DNA of 64,000 nt from Cryobacterium sp. Y82 (GCF_002929495.1 NZ_PJJJ01000029.1:1-64000); one strand, 5' to 3'; counted from the stretch's first letter, positions 8,148 to 17,411 are shown. Notes: a model not told the origin generated them from the letters alone. Made by a program: numbers and translations.

Positions 8148-9113
8148 ATGAACGACCCATCTGAGGAACGTGCCGCGGCGCGGAAGTCGCTGGCGGAGCA
8201 TCCGTCTGCTGGTGATGCGGCGGAGCGGCGGCGTCAGTATGTGGCGGCGAATCGCGATCGGATCCGCGAGCTGAATCGGCTCTGGCGGTCGGAACACCTG
8301 GACCGTGCCCGGGAGCTCAATCGTGATTCGATGCGTCGGGCTGCGGCCCGTCGGCATCGTGAGGCGGAGGTGCGGGCGCGGGGGAGGGAGCGGGCGAAGC
8401 GCTGGCGGCTGGAGCATCCGGAGCGGCGGCGTGAGTATCAGCAGCGATGGGTGGCGGAGAATCGTGAGAAAGTGCGAGAGTACTACAACCGATATTACGA
8501 GGCCCACCGCAGCGAGGTGAATGCGCGGGCTGCGGCCAGGCGGGATGCGGACCCGGAGCGCACGAAGCAGATCACCCGGCAGTGGGCCGAGCGCAACAAG
8601 GAGCGCCGGGCTGAGTCGCAGCGTAACCGGCGCAGCGACCCGGAGATCTACCAGTCCGAGCTGGAGGCCAACGCTGCCGCGCGACGTCTCAAGCGCAGCC
8701 TCAGTCGGGCTGGCCTCCCGCCGAAGCGTATTCACGCTGCGACTGCGGCTGAGCGTCGGGCCAACGAGCGCGACGCCGACGACTATTTCAATGATCCGTC
8801 GCGCCCCGAGCATCTGCGGCAGTTCACGGTGTTCGCTGAGTCGCTGACCGAGCACATGCTCAAGAACGGCGCCCGCATGCGCGAGTTCGCCGAGGCATAC
8901 GTATCGTCACGGACGCGTGTCGGGCTTCCGTCGGTATCGGTGGAGGACATCGCCTACGCCCGGGCCGTCGAGATAGTCTCAGATCGGATGCGCCGCGTCG
9001 ACCTGCTGACCGGCCGCGACGTCGCTGCGGCCGTGCGTTCCACCAAAGCCGAGGTCGGCCGCGAAGAGCGTCAGCGGCAGTTCGACGGACTCGTGAACGC
9101 CGTCCTGATTTAG
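8148..9113 (+). CDS. Arg/Glu-rich protein with 15-residue repeats
   Basis: A 321-aa strongly charged protein. Residues ~28-150 are built from a 15-residue repeat with consensus xxRW/YxxxxxxRxREx: aromatic residues fall at 31, 46, 86, 101, 116 and 146, all in phase except the 46-to-86 step. Examples are AKRWRLEHPERRREY and QQRWVAENREKVREY. Residues ~200-321 form a less charged, helical domain (DDYFNDPSRPEHLRQFTVF, then VEDIAYARAVEIVSDRMRRVDLLTGRDV). The basic repeat suggests nucleic-acid binding or a long single helix. No characterised family is recognised. It is in an operon with the 88-aa gene. Confidence 0.7.
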   Translation: MNDPSEERAAARKSLAEHPSAGDAAERRRQYVAANRDRIRELNRLWRSEHLDRARELNRDSMRRAAARRHREAEVRARGRERAKRWRLEHPERRREYQQRWVAENREKVREYYNRYYEAHRSEVNARAAARRDADPERTKQITRQWAERNKERRAESQRNRRSDPEIYQSELEANAAARRLKRSLSRAGLPPKRIHAATAAERRANERDADDYFNDPSRPEHLRQFTVFAESLTEHMLKNGARMREFAEAYVSSRTRVGLPSVSVEDIAYARAVEIVSDRMRRVDLLTGRDVAAAVRSTKAEVGREERQRQFDGLVNAVLI

Positions 9114-9602
9114 ATGCACCGCAATAGTGCGAGGTACCGTGTCGACGCAGATAAGAGCCCCTCGGCTAATTGGTCAACGAGGCGCAGCCGAGGCACGGCT
9201 CAGGTCCGGAGGAGCGGGATGAAAAGCTTGGTGGCTGGACCGACATCGCCATGACCTCATCCCAGGGATGTGAAGCCGAACTGTCGGCCTAACCGCTGGA
9301 TTGGACACCGCAGTCACGTGATGCCTGTGTCGTCGCGATAGTGGAGCGGCCGCAAGCCAGACTCTGACAAACAGCTTCGGGCGAGGACTCTAGTCGACAA
9401 GGGCCGAAATAGAGCAGCTCTTGCAGAGGCTTTGCGCAAACTGGAGGACCGTGAAATGGTGGACCGCACAGTGTTCACCGTCGTGTCCGTGCCTGCTTAG
9501 GGAAAAACGCGAACAAAGCGCTCGTTTATGTCTGTGGTTGGCCAAGGCAAGACCGGTCGGTTCACAGCAGCTGGTACATTGACCAATCTTGAGGAGTCCA
9601 CC
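9114..9602. other. Intergenic region with a gene remnant
   Basis: About 490 bases without an intact gene. The only coding-like signal is the regulator remnant at 9411-9500. GAGGAG at 9590-9595 is the ribosome binding site of the following HAD gene. The rest shows no repeat or RNA structure I can support. Confidence 0.5.
9411..9500 (+). pseudogene. Possible C-terminal remnant of an HxlR-type regulator
   Basis: The frame ending at the TAG at 9498-9500 reads ALAEALRKLEDREMVDRTVF, which resembles the recognition-helix and wing segment of HxlR-family regulators (typically LxxxLRxLExxGLVxRxV). It is followed by only a few more residues before the stop. No start or upstream domain can be found in the same frame. 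Interpreted as a decayed fragment. The match is short, so this is tentative. Confidence 0.35.
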
Positions 9603-10277
9603 ATGAACGCAGCCATGCCGGTGATAGTTTTTGATGTCAATGAAACCCTCTCGGACATGTCTCCGATGGAGAATCGTTTCGTAGAGGTCGGTGCCCCGGG
9701 CTACCTGGCTCGCATCTGGTTCGCAGCCTTGCTGCGGGATGGGTTCGCCCTCGCGGCGTCTGGGGGCAGCGAGAGATTCTCCGTGGTGGGCGCGGAAATC
9801 CTGCGTGCTTTGTTCCGCGACGTTACCTTGACCAGCACTGTCGACGAGGCGATAAGCCACGTCTTGGACGGCCTCGGGGCATTGAAGCTGCACCCGGACG
9901 TTGCAGACGGGGTGCGGGCGCTCAAGGATGCGGGATGTCGCCTCGCCACCCTCTCCAACGGGTCCGCGCAGCTGGCCCAGAACATGCTGACCGCGGCGGC
10001 GATCCGGACTGACTTTGACGCCCTCCTCACTGTCGAGGATGCGCCGCAATGGAAACCAGTCGGTTCCGCCTACCGCTTCGCGGCGGAAGCTCTCGGAGTT
10101 CGACCAGCCGACATGCTCCTGGTCGCCGTGCACCCGTGGGACATCCACGGGGCAGCTCAGGCGGGCCTGCGGACTGCCTGGCTGAACCGAAACGATGCAC
10201 TCTACCCGAGCTATTTTGCGACACCGGATTACACCGTTCCGAAGCTCAGCGAGCTCGCCGAGCGCCTTTTGGCTTAG
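9603..10277 (+). CDS. Haloacid dehalogenase type II (HAD family)
   Basis: A 224-aa HAD-superfamily hydrolase of the (S)-2-haloacid dehalogenase type. Motif I is VFDVNETLSD with the nucleophile Asp11 and the Asn variant common in actinobacterial members. Motif II is TLSNGS, motif III the Lys in QWKP, and motif IV the acidic/His segment AVHPWDIHGAAQAGLRTAWL. It would hydrolyse a small halo-acid or phosphoester in the cytosol. The ATG at 9603 follows GAGGAG. It is monocistronic, downstream of a decayed HxlR-like fragment. Confidence 0.85.
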   Translation: MNAAMPVIVFDVNETLSDMSPMENRFVEVGAPGYLARIWFAALLRDGFALAASGGSERFSVVGAEILRALFRDVTLTSTVDEAISHVLDGLGALKLHPDVADGVRALKDAGCRLATLSNGSAQLAQNMLTAAAIRTDFDALLTVEDAPQWKPVGSAYRFAAEALGVRPADMLLVAVHPWDIHGAAQAGLRTAWLNRNDALYPSYFATPDYTVPKLSELAERLLA

Positions 10278-10374
10278 GAAGTCGTCGTCGTACGCGCCCT
10301 CGACGCAGTCATCGCACTCGTCTGAGGATAGTGAATCGGGTAATACACAGCACGGAATGCAGGCACAATGAACT

Positions 10375-10593
10375 ATGGACTCAAAGCAGGAAAAGAATGC
10401 TGTCGACGATATGGTTCGACGGCTTGAGATCAGATACGCCGATTTGCCTGCGGATCGGGTGAAAGCGGTCGTGACGGCGTGTCACGCTTCCCTCTCTGAC
10501 AAACCCATCCGGGACTTCATACCGGTACTGGTTGAACACGCAGCGCGGTCCCAGTTGCGCGCGGAGCGGAACGCACCTCCCCGCGCGGCCTAG
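10375..10593 (+). CDS. Three-helix bundle domain protein, 72 aa
   Basis: A short helical protein, VRRLEIRYADLPADRVKAVV through PIRDFIPVLVEHAARSQL, matching the small actinobacterial family with a three-helix bundle dimerisation domain (often annotated DUF3562-like). The conserved PIRDFxPVLVEHxA segment is clear. The function is unknown; many such genes lie near regulators or transporters. The start at 10375 has only a weak Shine-Dalgarno. It converges on parA, 25 bases away. Confidence 0.65.
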   Translation: MDSKQEKNAVDDMVRRLEIRYADLPADRVKAVVTACHASLSDKPIRDFIPVLVEHAARSQLRAERNAPPRAA

Positions 10594-10618
10594 CGTCGAT
10601 TCGCTTCAGCGAAACGTC

Positions 10619-11380
10619 CTACTCGGGCTGTGAGCCGGGCTTGACCTTGGCCAAGGAGCGAACGTGTTTCCAGAGCTCGGCAAATACCCGCGCCGGCTCA
10701 GTGCTCGGTGCGTACGTTCCTACAGGGGCGCGTTCGGCCCCCATCCGTTCGATCACGACGGTCGCGGGAACGACGAGGTCGATCACTTCGGGGTGCTCGC
10801 GCGGCAGCGCCTCTGCGGCAGCTCGGTGCACAAGCTTGCGGCGATCCACCATCGAAAGGAATGCGAACACTTTGGGCGGCCGGTTTGATGTCGCGATGAT
10901 CTCGTTGACCTGAGCCAGTGAACGGAGCGAAAGCGGCGACGGTACCAGGGGGACGAGGGCAAGGTCGGCTGCGTGGAGTGCGTTTTCAGCCACGAGGGAC
11001 GCCCCGGGAGGGCAATCGAGGATCGCGACATCGTATTGGTTCGAGACCGACTCCAGTACCCTGGCGATTCGCTGCGTCGACTTCTTGGCTGAGTCAAGGA
11101 GCAGGTCGAGATTTCGGTAAGTGTCATCCGCCGGCAGCACATCGAGGTTTTTGTACGCGGTCGGCCGGATGACAGCATCCGCGTGGCTTTTGCCCCGAAT
11201 GAGGGAATCCACGCCGCCCTTGACTTTCGCTTTGACGTTGAGGAGATACGTCGCGGCGCCCTGCGGATCCAAGTCCCACAGCAGCACCCGGCACTCGTGA
11301 GATGCCTCCCAGGCGAGATTGACCGCCGTCGTTGTTTTGCCGACCCCACCCTTGGTGCTGTACACCGCGACCGTCTTCAT
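10619..11380 (-). CDS. ParA family ATPase (orphan)
   Basis: A 253-aa deviant-Walker P-loop ATPase. STKGGVGKTTTAVNLAW gives Lys10 and Lys15 of the KGGVGKTT motif, LLWDLDPQGAATYLL is the switch I region, and AILDCPPGASLV is Walker B. It is close in length to chromosomal and plasmid Soj/ParA proteins, but no parB-like gene or parS-like repeat lies beside it. It may position a cargo (plasmid-like element, protein cluster) rather than the chromosome. The start is ATG 11380, divergent from the large membrane protein gene. Confidence 0.85.
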   Translation of the reverse strand: MKTVAVYSTKGGVGKTTTAVNLAWEASHECRVLLWDLDPQGAATYLLNVKAKVKGGVDSLIRGKSHADAVIRPTAYKNLDVLPADDTYRNLDLLLDSAKKSTQRIARVLESVSNQYDVAILDCPPGASLVAENALHAADLALVPLVPSPLSLRSLAQVNEIIATSNRPPKVFAFLSMVDRRKLVHRAAAEALPREHPEVIDLVVPATVVIERMGAERAPVGTYAPSTEPARVFAELWKHVRSLAKVKPGSQPE

Positions 11381-11654
11381 GAAAACATCATAGGAGTCAA
11401 CCTTGTGGCGCCGGAGACAGTGTCAACTCAAGACCGTGTCGTGCTGGAGGCGCCCTCAGTGGCCACGTGCGGTGGGTTCCAGCAGGGTACGCGTCCAGGA
11501 CTCTCCGCATTCTCCGTCTGGAGCTTTGAAGGAGCCGGTGAGAGGCGACTTCGGTGTGCAATAGGCTGCTAATTGCCATTAATTTCTCATCGAATACACA
11601 GGTGATGTTCACCCTGTGTTGGCACAAACCAATCTTGGGGAGATCACGACATTT

Positions 11655-14252
11655 ATGTCGCTTGAAAACACGCCGTCGACCACGCCGCCAAATCCATTTC
11701 AGGCCGGATCGATACCGCCGACTCCGACTACGCCGAACCAACCCGTAGTGAATTCAGCGCCTGCTCAGCCCGTGCTTACGCAGGCCAACCCGTATTCTGG
11801 TGCGGCCGGGCAGCCGCTCGCTCAGGGGCCGAGCGGGCCGAACGCGTTTTCCGTGATCGCGCCGCGCGCGTGGCGGGGAGCCCTCGCATCCGCTGGAATC
11901 GGGTACGGGGCAGCGTTTGTTGTCGCGCTCCTGACCGTTGCCCTGACCGGGCTTCTTACCGGCTGGGAGATGTTCTCGGCTGGCTGGCTTGTCTCCGGTC
12001 CTGTGCAGTTGGTCGCAATGGCAACATTTGGCCAGCTTGGCGCCTCGGCAGAAGTCGAGTACATCATCTCCTTCGCCGGAAGTGTCACTGTGGGAGTGCT
12101 TCCGCTGCTGGTACTAGCCGCTCTGCTGGCTGGCAGCTATCTTTCCAGTCGTTTCGTGGGACGCGGCGTCTGGCAGGGCTCATCGGCCCTCATCCTGTCG
12201 GCCGTGTCCGGGCTCACACTCGCAGTCGGGGCGACAGTGCTGGCCGCGGTGCTCCCTGTGCAGTTCCCCGATCTGCAGTTGGGCATTCCTGTCGGCTCAA
12301 CCTCCGCGGCATCAGTCGGTTCGTTCCTTGGCGCGCTCGTCATCGGATTCGTGGTCTCCTACGTGGCCCGGCTGCAAGCCACGGACGGATGGTCGCGTCT
12401 TCTCGTCCGCGCAACCTGGCTACCGTGGGGCACCGTGCGTATTGCTGGCCTGCACCTCGGCGCATTTATCGCCGTGCTGGCGGTCGTGCTCGCTATTATG
12501 ACCCCGCTGTCTGCGGCCGACGAATATGTCGGAGTGCTTCCCGTGTTCTTGCTTACCTTCGCCATCAACGCCGTCGTGATCGGCATGTTGGGCGCGTTTT
12601 CCGCCGATCTGAGTGATTTGGACCGCGTGCTGGCCACTCTGGGCGGGGCGTCCAACGAGCAGACGCAGCAAAACCTCTCCGTTTTCAGTGACGGAGTCTC
12701 CGGCTATATCTGGCTTATCGTGCTGCTCGCCTTGATTCTGGCAGTCGTCGCCTCGCTGCTGCTCGCCGTTCGTCGCAATCGAGTGCGCCCGGCACTCCAG
12801 TCGTGGCTGGCCACCATCGCCACGTACATGGTCTTCGGTTTGGTGTTGCAGCTTCTTGGCAGCGCTCTAGTCACGGCATCGATGACCGCACCCGAGAATG
12901 CCTCGGCGTCGGGAACAATGGGGCCCGCTGCGTGGACCTTTCTGATCTTCGCCATCTGGGGTGCTGGTATCGAGGCCCTGACGCGCTTCGTCGCACCGGT
13001 TATCTTGGCCTATGCGACGCCAAGAGCAATCGGTGCCCTTGTCAAGTTATCTGGCCAGGAACGCTTGTTGCCCGTTGCGCCGACGGCACCGCTCGTGCCG
13101 GTTGGAACCGTTGCAGCTGGCGCGGCCTTGCCTGCGGCAGGGGCGGGGTACGGCATCGATCCCGCCACTGGCTATCCCGTCACTGTGGTCACCGCGGCCG
13201 GCCAGCCGGGTGCGGTACCGCTCGCGTTCGCGACCAGCACCATGTCTCCGGCAACGGCCAAACGAGTGAAGATCGGCGCCATCATCGTCGGTGCTGCTGC
13301 ACTGCTCATCATCGCGGCAAGTGTGGCTGGTGGAATTGTGCGTTCGTCGGTCTTTGGCCCGCAGAATGTTGCGACCGCTTACCTCGACGCGTTAGAAAAG
13401 GGCAACGCATCGACGGCTCTGAAACTGCTCGAGTCTTCAGCGGATGCCGGCGACGGTATGCTCTCCAACGACATTTTCGGGCTGGCGACAGATCGCATCG
13501 AAGACGCCGCCATTTCGGAGGTCACCATCACCGAAGATGTAGCCCAGATCGAAGTGCATTTTAAACAGGGCGGAGTTTCTGACTCTGCCGTGCTGAAGCT
13601 CACCCGCACGAGCACCGACTGGCTGATTGCCGATAACTGGTCCGTTCTGAACGCCGAGCCTGGTCGGATCGACGTTTACATACCGACCAGACGGGGCGAC
13701 GTGGAGCTCGAGGTGAACGGTATGTCGGTCGGTACAACGAAGGACGACGGGCTGACCCTGCCGGCTTTTCCCGGCACCTATGAAGTGGCCATTCCAGCCA
13801 CGGACTACTTCGAAGAATCATCGGTGACCTATGTCGTGAGCGGGCTGCTCGGGGGGTACGGGGAGTTCGAATCGAGCGACGACGGGTTCACGGCCACCCC
13901 AACGGCCGAGTATGAAGCCGCCGCCTTGGACGCCGTTAACGCGCTGATCACGACCTGCCTCGCTGCGGGAGATGCCGCATCTGACGACTGCCCGAACATG
14001 GGGTACATCTCGTCCTACTACTCCAACGTCGCGTACACCCTCGTTACAGCGCCCGACCTTACCGTGGATCTGTCGTACGAGGACGGCGGCTTGACGGTCT
14101 CCACCGACACCTACGGTGTCGTGAGTATGGAGTACGACGTCAACTATGGTTTCTCTTCCGAGATCCGTCATGAGACCACTGAGAACTACCTCACGATTAG
14201 GGCTGAGGTCAACGTCGTCGACGGCGAGGTCGTGGTGACCTCAATCTACTAA
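11655..14252 (+). CDS. Multi-pass membrane protein with C-terminal extracellular domain
   Basis: An 865-aa protein. Residues 1-60 are Pro/Gln/Asn-rich (PTPTTPNQPVVNS), about ten membrane segments follow to ~470, then an Ala/Gly/Pro-rich linker, one more membrane helix at ~539-562 (KIGAIIVGAAALLIIAASVA) and about 300 residues outside. The outer part starts with an NTF2-like-looking segment (VATAYLDALEKGNASTALKL), then a short Ig-like stretch and a Tyr-rich C-terminus. No family is recognised with confidence. The ATG at 11655 has GGGGAG 12 bases upstream. A strong terminator follows the gene. Confidence 0.75.
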   Translation: MSLENTPSTTPPNPFQAGSIPPTPTTPNQPVVNSAPAQPVLTQANPYSGAAGQPLAQGPSGPNAFSVIAPRAWRGALASAGIGYGAAFVVALLTVALTGLLTGWEMFSAGWLVSGPVQLVAMATFGQLGASAEVEYIISFAGSVTVGVLPLLVLAALLAGSYLSSRFVGRGVWQGSSALILSAVSGLTLAVGATVLAAVLPVQFPDLQLGIPVGSTSAASVGSFLGALVIGFVVSYVARLQATDGWSRLLVRATWLPWGTVRIAGLHLGAFIAVLAVVLAIMTPLSAADEYVGVLPVFLLTFAINAVVIGMLGAFSADLSDLDRVLATLGGASNEQTQQNLSVFSDGVSGYIWLIVLLALILAVVASLLLAVRRNRVRPALQSWLATIATYMVFGLVLQLLGSALVTASMTAPENASASGTMGPAAWTFLIFAIWGAGIEALTRFVAPVILAYATPRAIGALVKLSGQERLLPVAPTAPLVPVGTVAAGAALPAAGAGYGIDPATGYPVTVVTAAGQPGAVPLAFATSTMSPATAKRVKIGAIIVGAAALLIIAASVAGGIVRSSVFGPQNVATAYLDALEKGNASTALKLLESSADAGDGMLSNDIFGLATDRIEDAAISEVTITEDVAQIEVHFKQGGVSDSAVLKLTRTSTDWLIADNWSVLNAEPGRIDVYIPTRRGDVELEVNGMSVGTTKDDGLTLPAFPGTYEVAIPATDYFEESSVTYVVSGLLGGYGEFESSDDGFTATPTAEYEAAALDAVNALITTCLAAGDAASDDCPNMGYISSYYSNVAYTLVTAPDLTVDLSYEDGGLTVSTDTYGVVSMEYDVNYGFSSEIRHETTENYLTIRAEVNVVDGEVVVTSIY

Positions 14253-14273
14253 CCGAGCGGCAGGGCATTTGAG

Positions 14274-14308
14274 GTTCGGGTTCGGCTTGCGCCGAACCCG
14301 AACTTCTT
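14274..14308 (+). terminator. Rho-independent terminator
   Basis: A perfect 13-bp stem, GTTCGGGTTCGGC at 14274-14286 and GCCGAACCCGAAC at 14291-14303, with a TTGC loop, is followed by TTCTT. It lies 21 bases after the stop of the large membrane protein gene. Confidence 0.85.
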
Positions 14309-14332
14309 GAACCCATGTGGGTATTCCTACCA

Positions 14333-14347
14333 CCCCCAATCAGGGGG
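14333..14347. promoter_or_regulatory. Short inverted repeat upstream of hybrid kinase
   Basis: CCCCCAATCAGGGGG, a 5-bp stem around a 5-base centre, sits about 165 bases before the histidine kinase start. This is a plausible operator position, but no binding protein is identified. The rest of the 260-base interval holds only the terminator and a Shine-Dalgarno (GGAGGG). Confidence 0.3.
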
Positions 14348-14512
14348 CATCCGAGGATGTTTCATGATATAGATTAAGGCGAGGGAAATTCTCCGGTCGA
14401 CTCGCGGCAATCAAGCCCGTCGAACCTGCCAACCGCGTGTCTCTCGACCTAACTGCAAAACGTTCCACATCATTAATCGCCGTTAGCGTAGTGATAGGTC
14501 ACGGAGGGCGTG

Positions 14513-17407
14513 ATGGACATGACACAACCCCGACGTGAGGACGACGCCCGGTTGTCAAGCCAGGACGGAATGAGTGCTGAAGAGCCGACTCTGAGCAACG
14601 ACAGTTATTCGAATGCGCAGAAGTATGTCGCTGACAAGAACATGTTGGAACAGACGGTGAGCCTGCAGCATGCCATCTTCAATAGTGCCAACTTTGCGTG
14701 CGTCGCTACCGATGCCAAGGGTGTCATACAAATCTTCAACGTCGGCGCGCAGCGCATGCTCGGCTACAAGTCCGAGGATGTCGTGAATACGGGCGTGCCA
14801 GGGGATATGCACGACCCGGACGAAATCATCGCCCGAGCGGCGCGGTTGAGCGCCGAGTTTGGTAGCACAATTCAACCCGGCTTTGAAGCCCTGGCTTACA
14901 AGGCGAGCCGGGGAATCGAGGATATCTACGAACTGACGACGATTCGAAAGGACGGGAGTCGCTTTCCGACAACGGTGTCGGTCACGGCCCTACGTGACGT
15001 CGATACGGAGATAATCGGTTATCTGTTGATCAGCACCGACGACACGGCGCGCAATCAAGCATCGATCGCCCAATCTCTACTCGATCAGCGGCTGCGCGAC
15101 CAGCAGTTTTACACCCGGTCGCTGATTGAATCGAATATTGATGCGCTGATGATGACCGACACCAGGGGGGTTATCTCCGACGTGAACCAGCAGATGATTA
15201 AACTCACTGGGCGCACCAGGGACGAGCTCATCGGCGCCCCGTGCCGCAATTTCTTCACCGATCCGGCAAGGGCGGACACGGCCATCAAGCGTGCTCTGAC
15301 CGAGAGTAAGGTAAGCGACTACGAACTGACGGTGTGCTCCATAGATGGCGTCGAGACCGATGTGTCGTACAACGCTGCGACCTTCTACGATCGAGATCGG
15401 GTTGTGCAGGGTGTATTTGCATCGGCCCGTGATGTGACAGAACGCAAGCGGTTCGAACAAGCACTCCAGAAGACGAACATCGAGTTGGAACACGCCAGCC
15501 GCATGAAGACGGAGTTTCTGGCAACAATGTCCCACGAACTACGCACTCCCTTGAACGCCATCATCGGCTTTTCAGAGGCTCTCAAGGATGGACTCATCGG
15601 GGAACTTACGGCGACGCAGCGCGAGTATATCGGGGACATTTATTCCAGTGGCCACCACCTTTTATCGCTGATCAATGACATTCTCGATTTGTCCAAAGTC
15701 GAGGCGGGGATGATGGACATTGAGCTGGAATCGGTCGATGTGCGGCGGTTGTTGGATCAAAGTTTGTTGATCGTGCGAGAAGACGCTCTGATCCGTGGGC
15801 TGCACCTCGTATTCGACGGAGCGGACGATCTGGGGACGCCGATGCTTGACCGACGCAAAACCAAACAAATCGTTTACAACCTCCTGTCAAATGCCGTCAA
15901 GTTCACACCAGACCTCGGTGCGGTCACACTCACGGCCAGAAGGGTTCCCCGCAGCGCGGTGGGCAAGATCGCCGGCTCCCGTCCGGTGCATGATTTTCCG
16001 TTGTCCAAGAGCGACGTCGATCATTTTCTGGAAATTCGCGTCGATGACACGGGAATGGGCATCTCGCGTGAAAATATGTCGAAGCTTTTTCTCGCTTTCA
16101 GCCAGATCGACAGCACCTTGGCGCGCAAGTTCGAAGGCACCGGACTCGGTCTCGCCACGGTCAAGCAGATGGTGGAGTTGCAGGGAGGCACCGTTGCTGT
16201 TGCCAGCGAGACCGGCGAAGGATCCAGCTTTGCCATCTGGCTTCCACTGGGTGCAACCGACGACCAGGCGCCAGCTTGGCCGGTTGAAACAAAAGCGTCG
16301 AGCTCCGACGGACTGCCAGAAGCATCGAAAACGTTGGAACCGGCTTCCGGCCCGGTCGGCCAGCCCAAAGCTTCGGCGCACCGCGACCCCGTTGGCGCGG
16401 CCAGTGTAGTGGGAACCGGAAGACTGCCCACTGTCGGCAACTTGGCGGAAGCGGCGGCGGAAGTGGCGAAGGAACGGGCCCTCACTGGCGGAGACGAAAG
16501 CAACGCGGTTGCTTCCGCGAATCAGATCAAAACTGACTCTGGGATCGAATCATTGGACACGGCGACAGAGACTCTTTCCGATGTAACCGAGAGTATTCAG
16601 CAAGCGCCCGCAGGTGAGGGGGAAACCGACAAGCACGTTGTTCTTGTAATTGAGGACGACGCCAAAGGGGCCGAGGTTCTTCGGCTTTTGCTGGAGGCTG
16701 AAGAGTTTCAGGTCATCATCGCGCGCAGCGGTGAGGAGGGTTTGGACCTTGCCCCGAAACAGCGTCTCAGCCTCATAACTCTCGACATCCGTCTGCCGGG
16801 ATTGGACGGTTGGGGTTTTCTGATTCGCCTGCACGAGTTTTCAGATCTTGCAGCCGTTCCGATTGTGATCATTGCAGGGGAGACCGATGTGAGCCTGGCC
16901 TTGACGCACGGTGCGGCCGCCGTACTGGAGAAGCCGATCAGTCGACAGGCGCTGCAGCAGTCCTTGAAAGCGCTCGGCCTCAGCCCTGACGCCCGGCGCA
17001 CCCGACGCGTTCTGGTCGCCGACGATGACCCCGAAACTGTTGACGTGATCGCACGCTTTCTGACTCGTCCGGAGTATGCGGTCGAGCGCGCTTTCACAAA
17101 AGACGAGGCCATCGAGATGGCGCAACGTTTGCATCCGGATCTGGTGTTGCTCAATCTCATGATGGAAGGGTTCAGCGGCTACGAGGTTGTGTTGGCGTTG
17201 CAGAGCGATGAAACCACCGAACATATCCCAGTGTTGATCGTATCTGGCAAGCCACTCACGAAGCAAGAATCAGCGGCGGTTGACAGTGACCCAACCCAGC
17301 CGGTGCGCGTACTCGGTACAGAAAAGTTTAACCGAGCGTCCTTTATCGCCGAGGTCAAGCGCGCTTTGAAGTCTGGCGAACTTCGCGACGACCTGAAAGG
17401 TGGGTAG
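14513..17407 (+). CDS. Hybrid sensor histidine kinase, PAS-PAS-HisKA-HATPase-REC-REC
   Basis: A 964-aa cytosolic sensor kinase with no membrane segments. Two PAS domains (about 45-175 and 190-305) precede the HisKA domain with His341 (MSHELRTP). The ATPase domain shows the N box NLLSNAVKF, G1 DDTGMGIS and G2 GTGLGLATV. A ~120-residue low-complexity linker leads to REC1 with phospho-acceptor Asp758 (LITLDIRLPG) and to REC2, where the acceptor position is Asn881 (LVLLNLMMEG). REC2 therefore probably cannot be phosphorylated. The start may be ATG 14513 or 14519, both after GGAGGG. The gene is followed directly by a double-receiver gene, its probable partner. Confidence 0.9.
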   Translation: MDMTQPRREDDARLSSQDGMSAEEPTLSNDSYSNAQKYVADKNMLEQTVSLQHAIFNSANFACVATDAKGVIQIFNVGAQRMLGYKSEDVVNTGVPGDMHDPDEIIARAARLSAEFGSTIQPGFEALAYKASRGIEDIYELTTIRKDGSRFPTTVSVTALRDVDTEIIGYLLISTDDTARNQASIAQSLLDQRLRDQQFYTRSLIESNIDALMMTDTRGVISDVNQQMIKLTGRTRDELIGAPCRNFFTDPARADTAIKRALTESKVSDYELTVCSIDGVETDVSYNAATFYDRDRVVQGVFASARDVTERKRFEQALQKTNIELEHASRMKTEFLATMSHELRTPLNAIIGFSEALKDGLIGELTATQREYIGDIYSSGHHLLSLINDILDLSKVEAGMMDIELESVDVRRLLDQSLLIVREDALIRGLHLVFDGADDLGTPMLDRRKTKQIVYNLLSNAVKFTPDLGAVTLTARRVPRSAVGKIAGSRPVHDFPLSKSDVDHFLEIRVDDTGMGISRENMSKLFLAFSQIDSTLARKFEGTGLGLATVKQMVELQGGTVAVASETGEGSSFAIWLPLGATDDQAPAWPVETKASSSDGLPEASKTLEPASGPVGQPKASAHRDPVGAASVVGTGRLPTVGNLAEAAAEVAKERALTGGDESNAVASANQIKTDSGIESLDTATETLSDVTESIQQAPAGEGETDKHVVLVIEDDAKGAEVLRLLLEAEEFQVIIARSGEEGLDLAPKQRLSLITLDIRLPGLDGWGFLIRLHEFSDLAAVPIVIIAGETDVSLALTHGAAAVLEKPISRQALQQSLKALGLSPDARRTRRVLVADDDPETVDVIARFLTRPEYAVERAFTKDEAIEMAQRLHPDLVLLNLMMEGFSGYEVVLALQSDETTEHIPVLIVSGKPLTKQESAAVDSDPTQPVRVLGTEKFNRASFIAEVKRALKSGELRDDLKGG

Positions 17408-17411
17408 CGAT

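Noticed and set aside
9390-10148. 252-codon minus-strand frame opposite the HAD gene
   Set aside because: The HAD gene has family motifs and a good Shine-Dalgarno. The opposite frame has neither.
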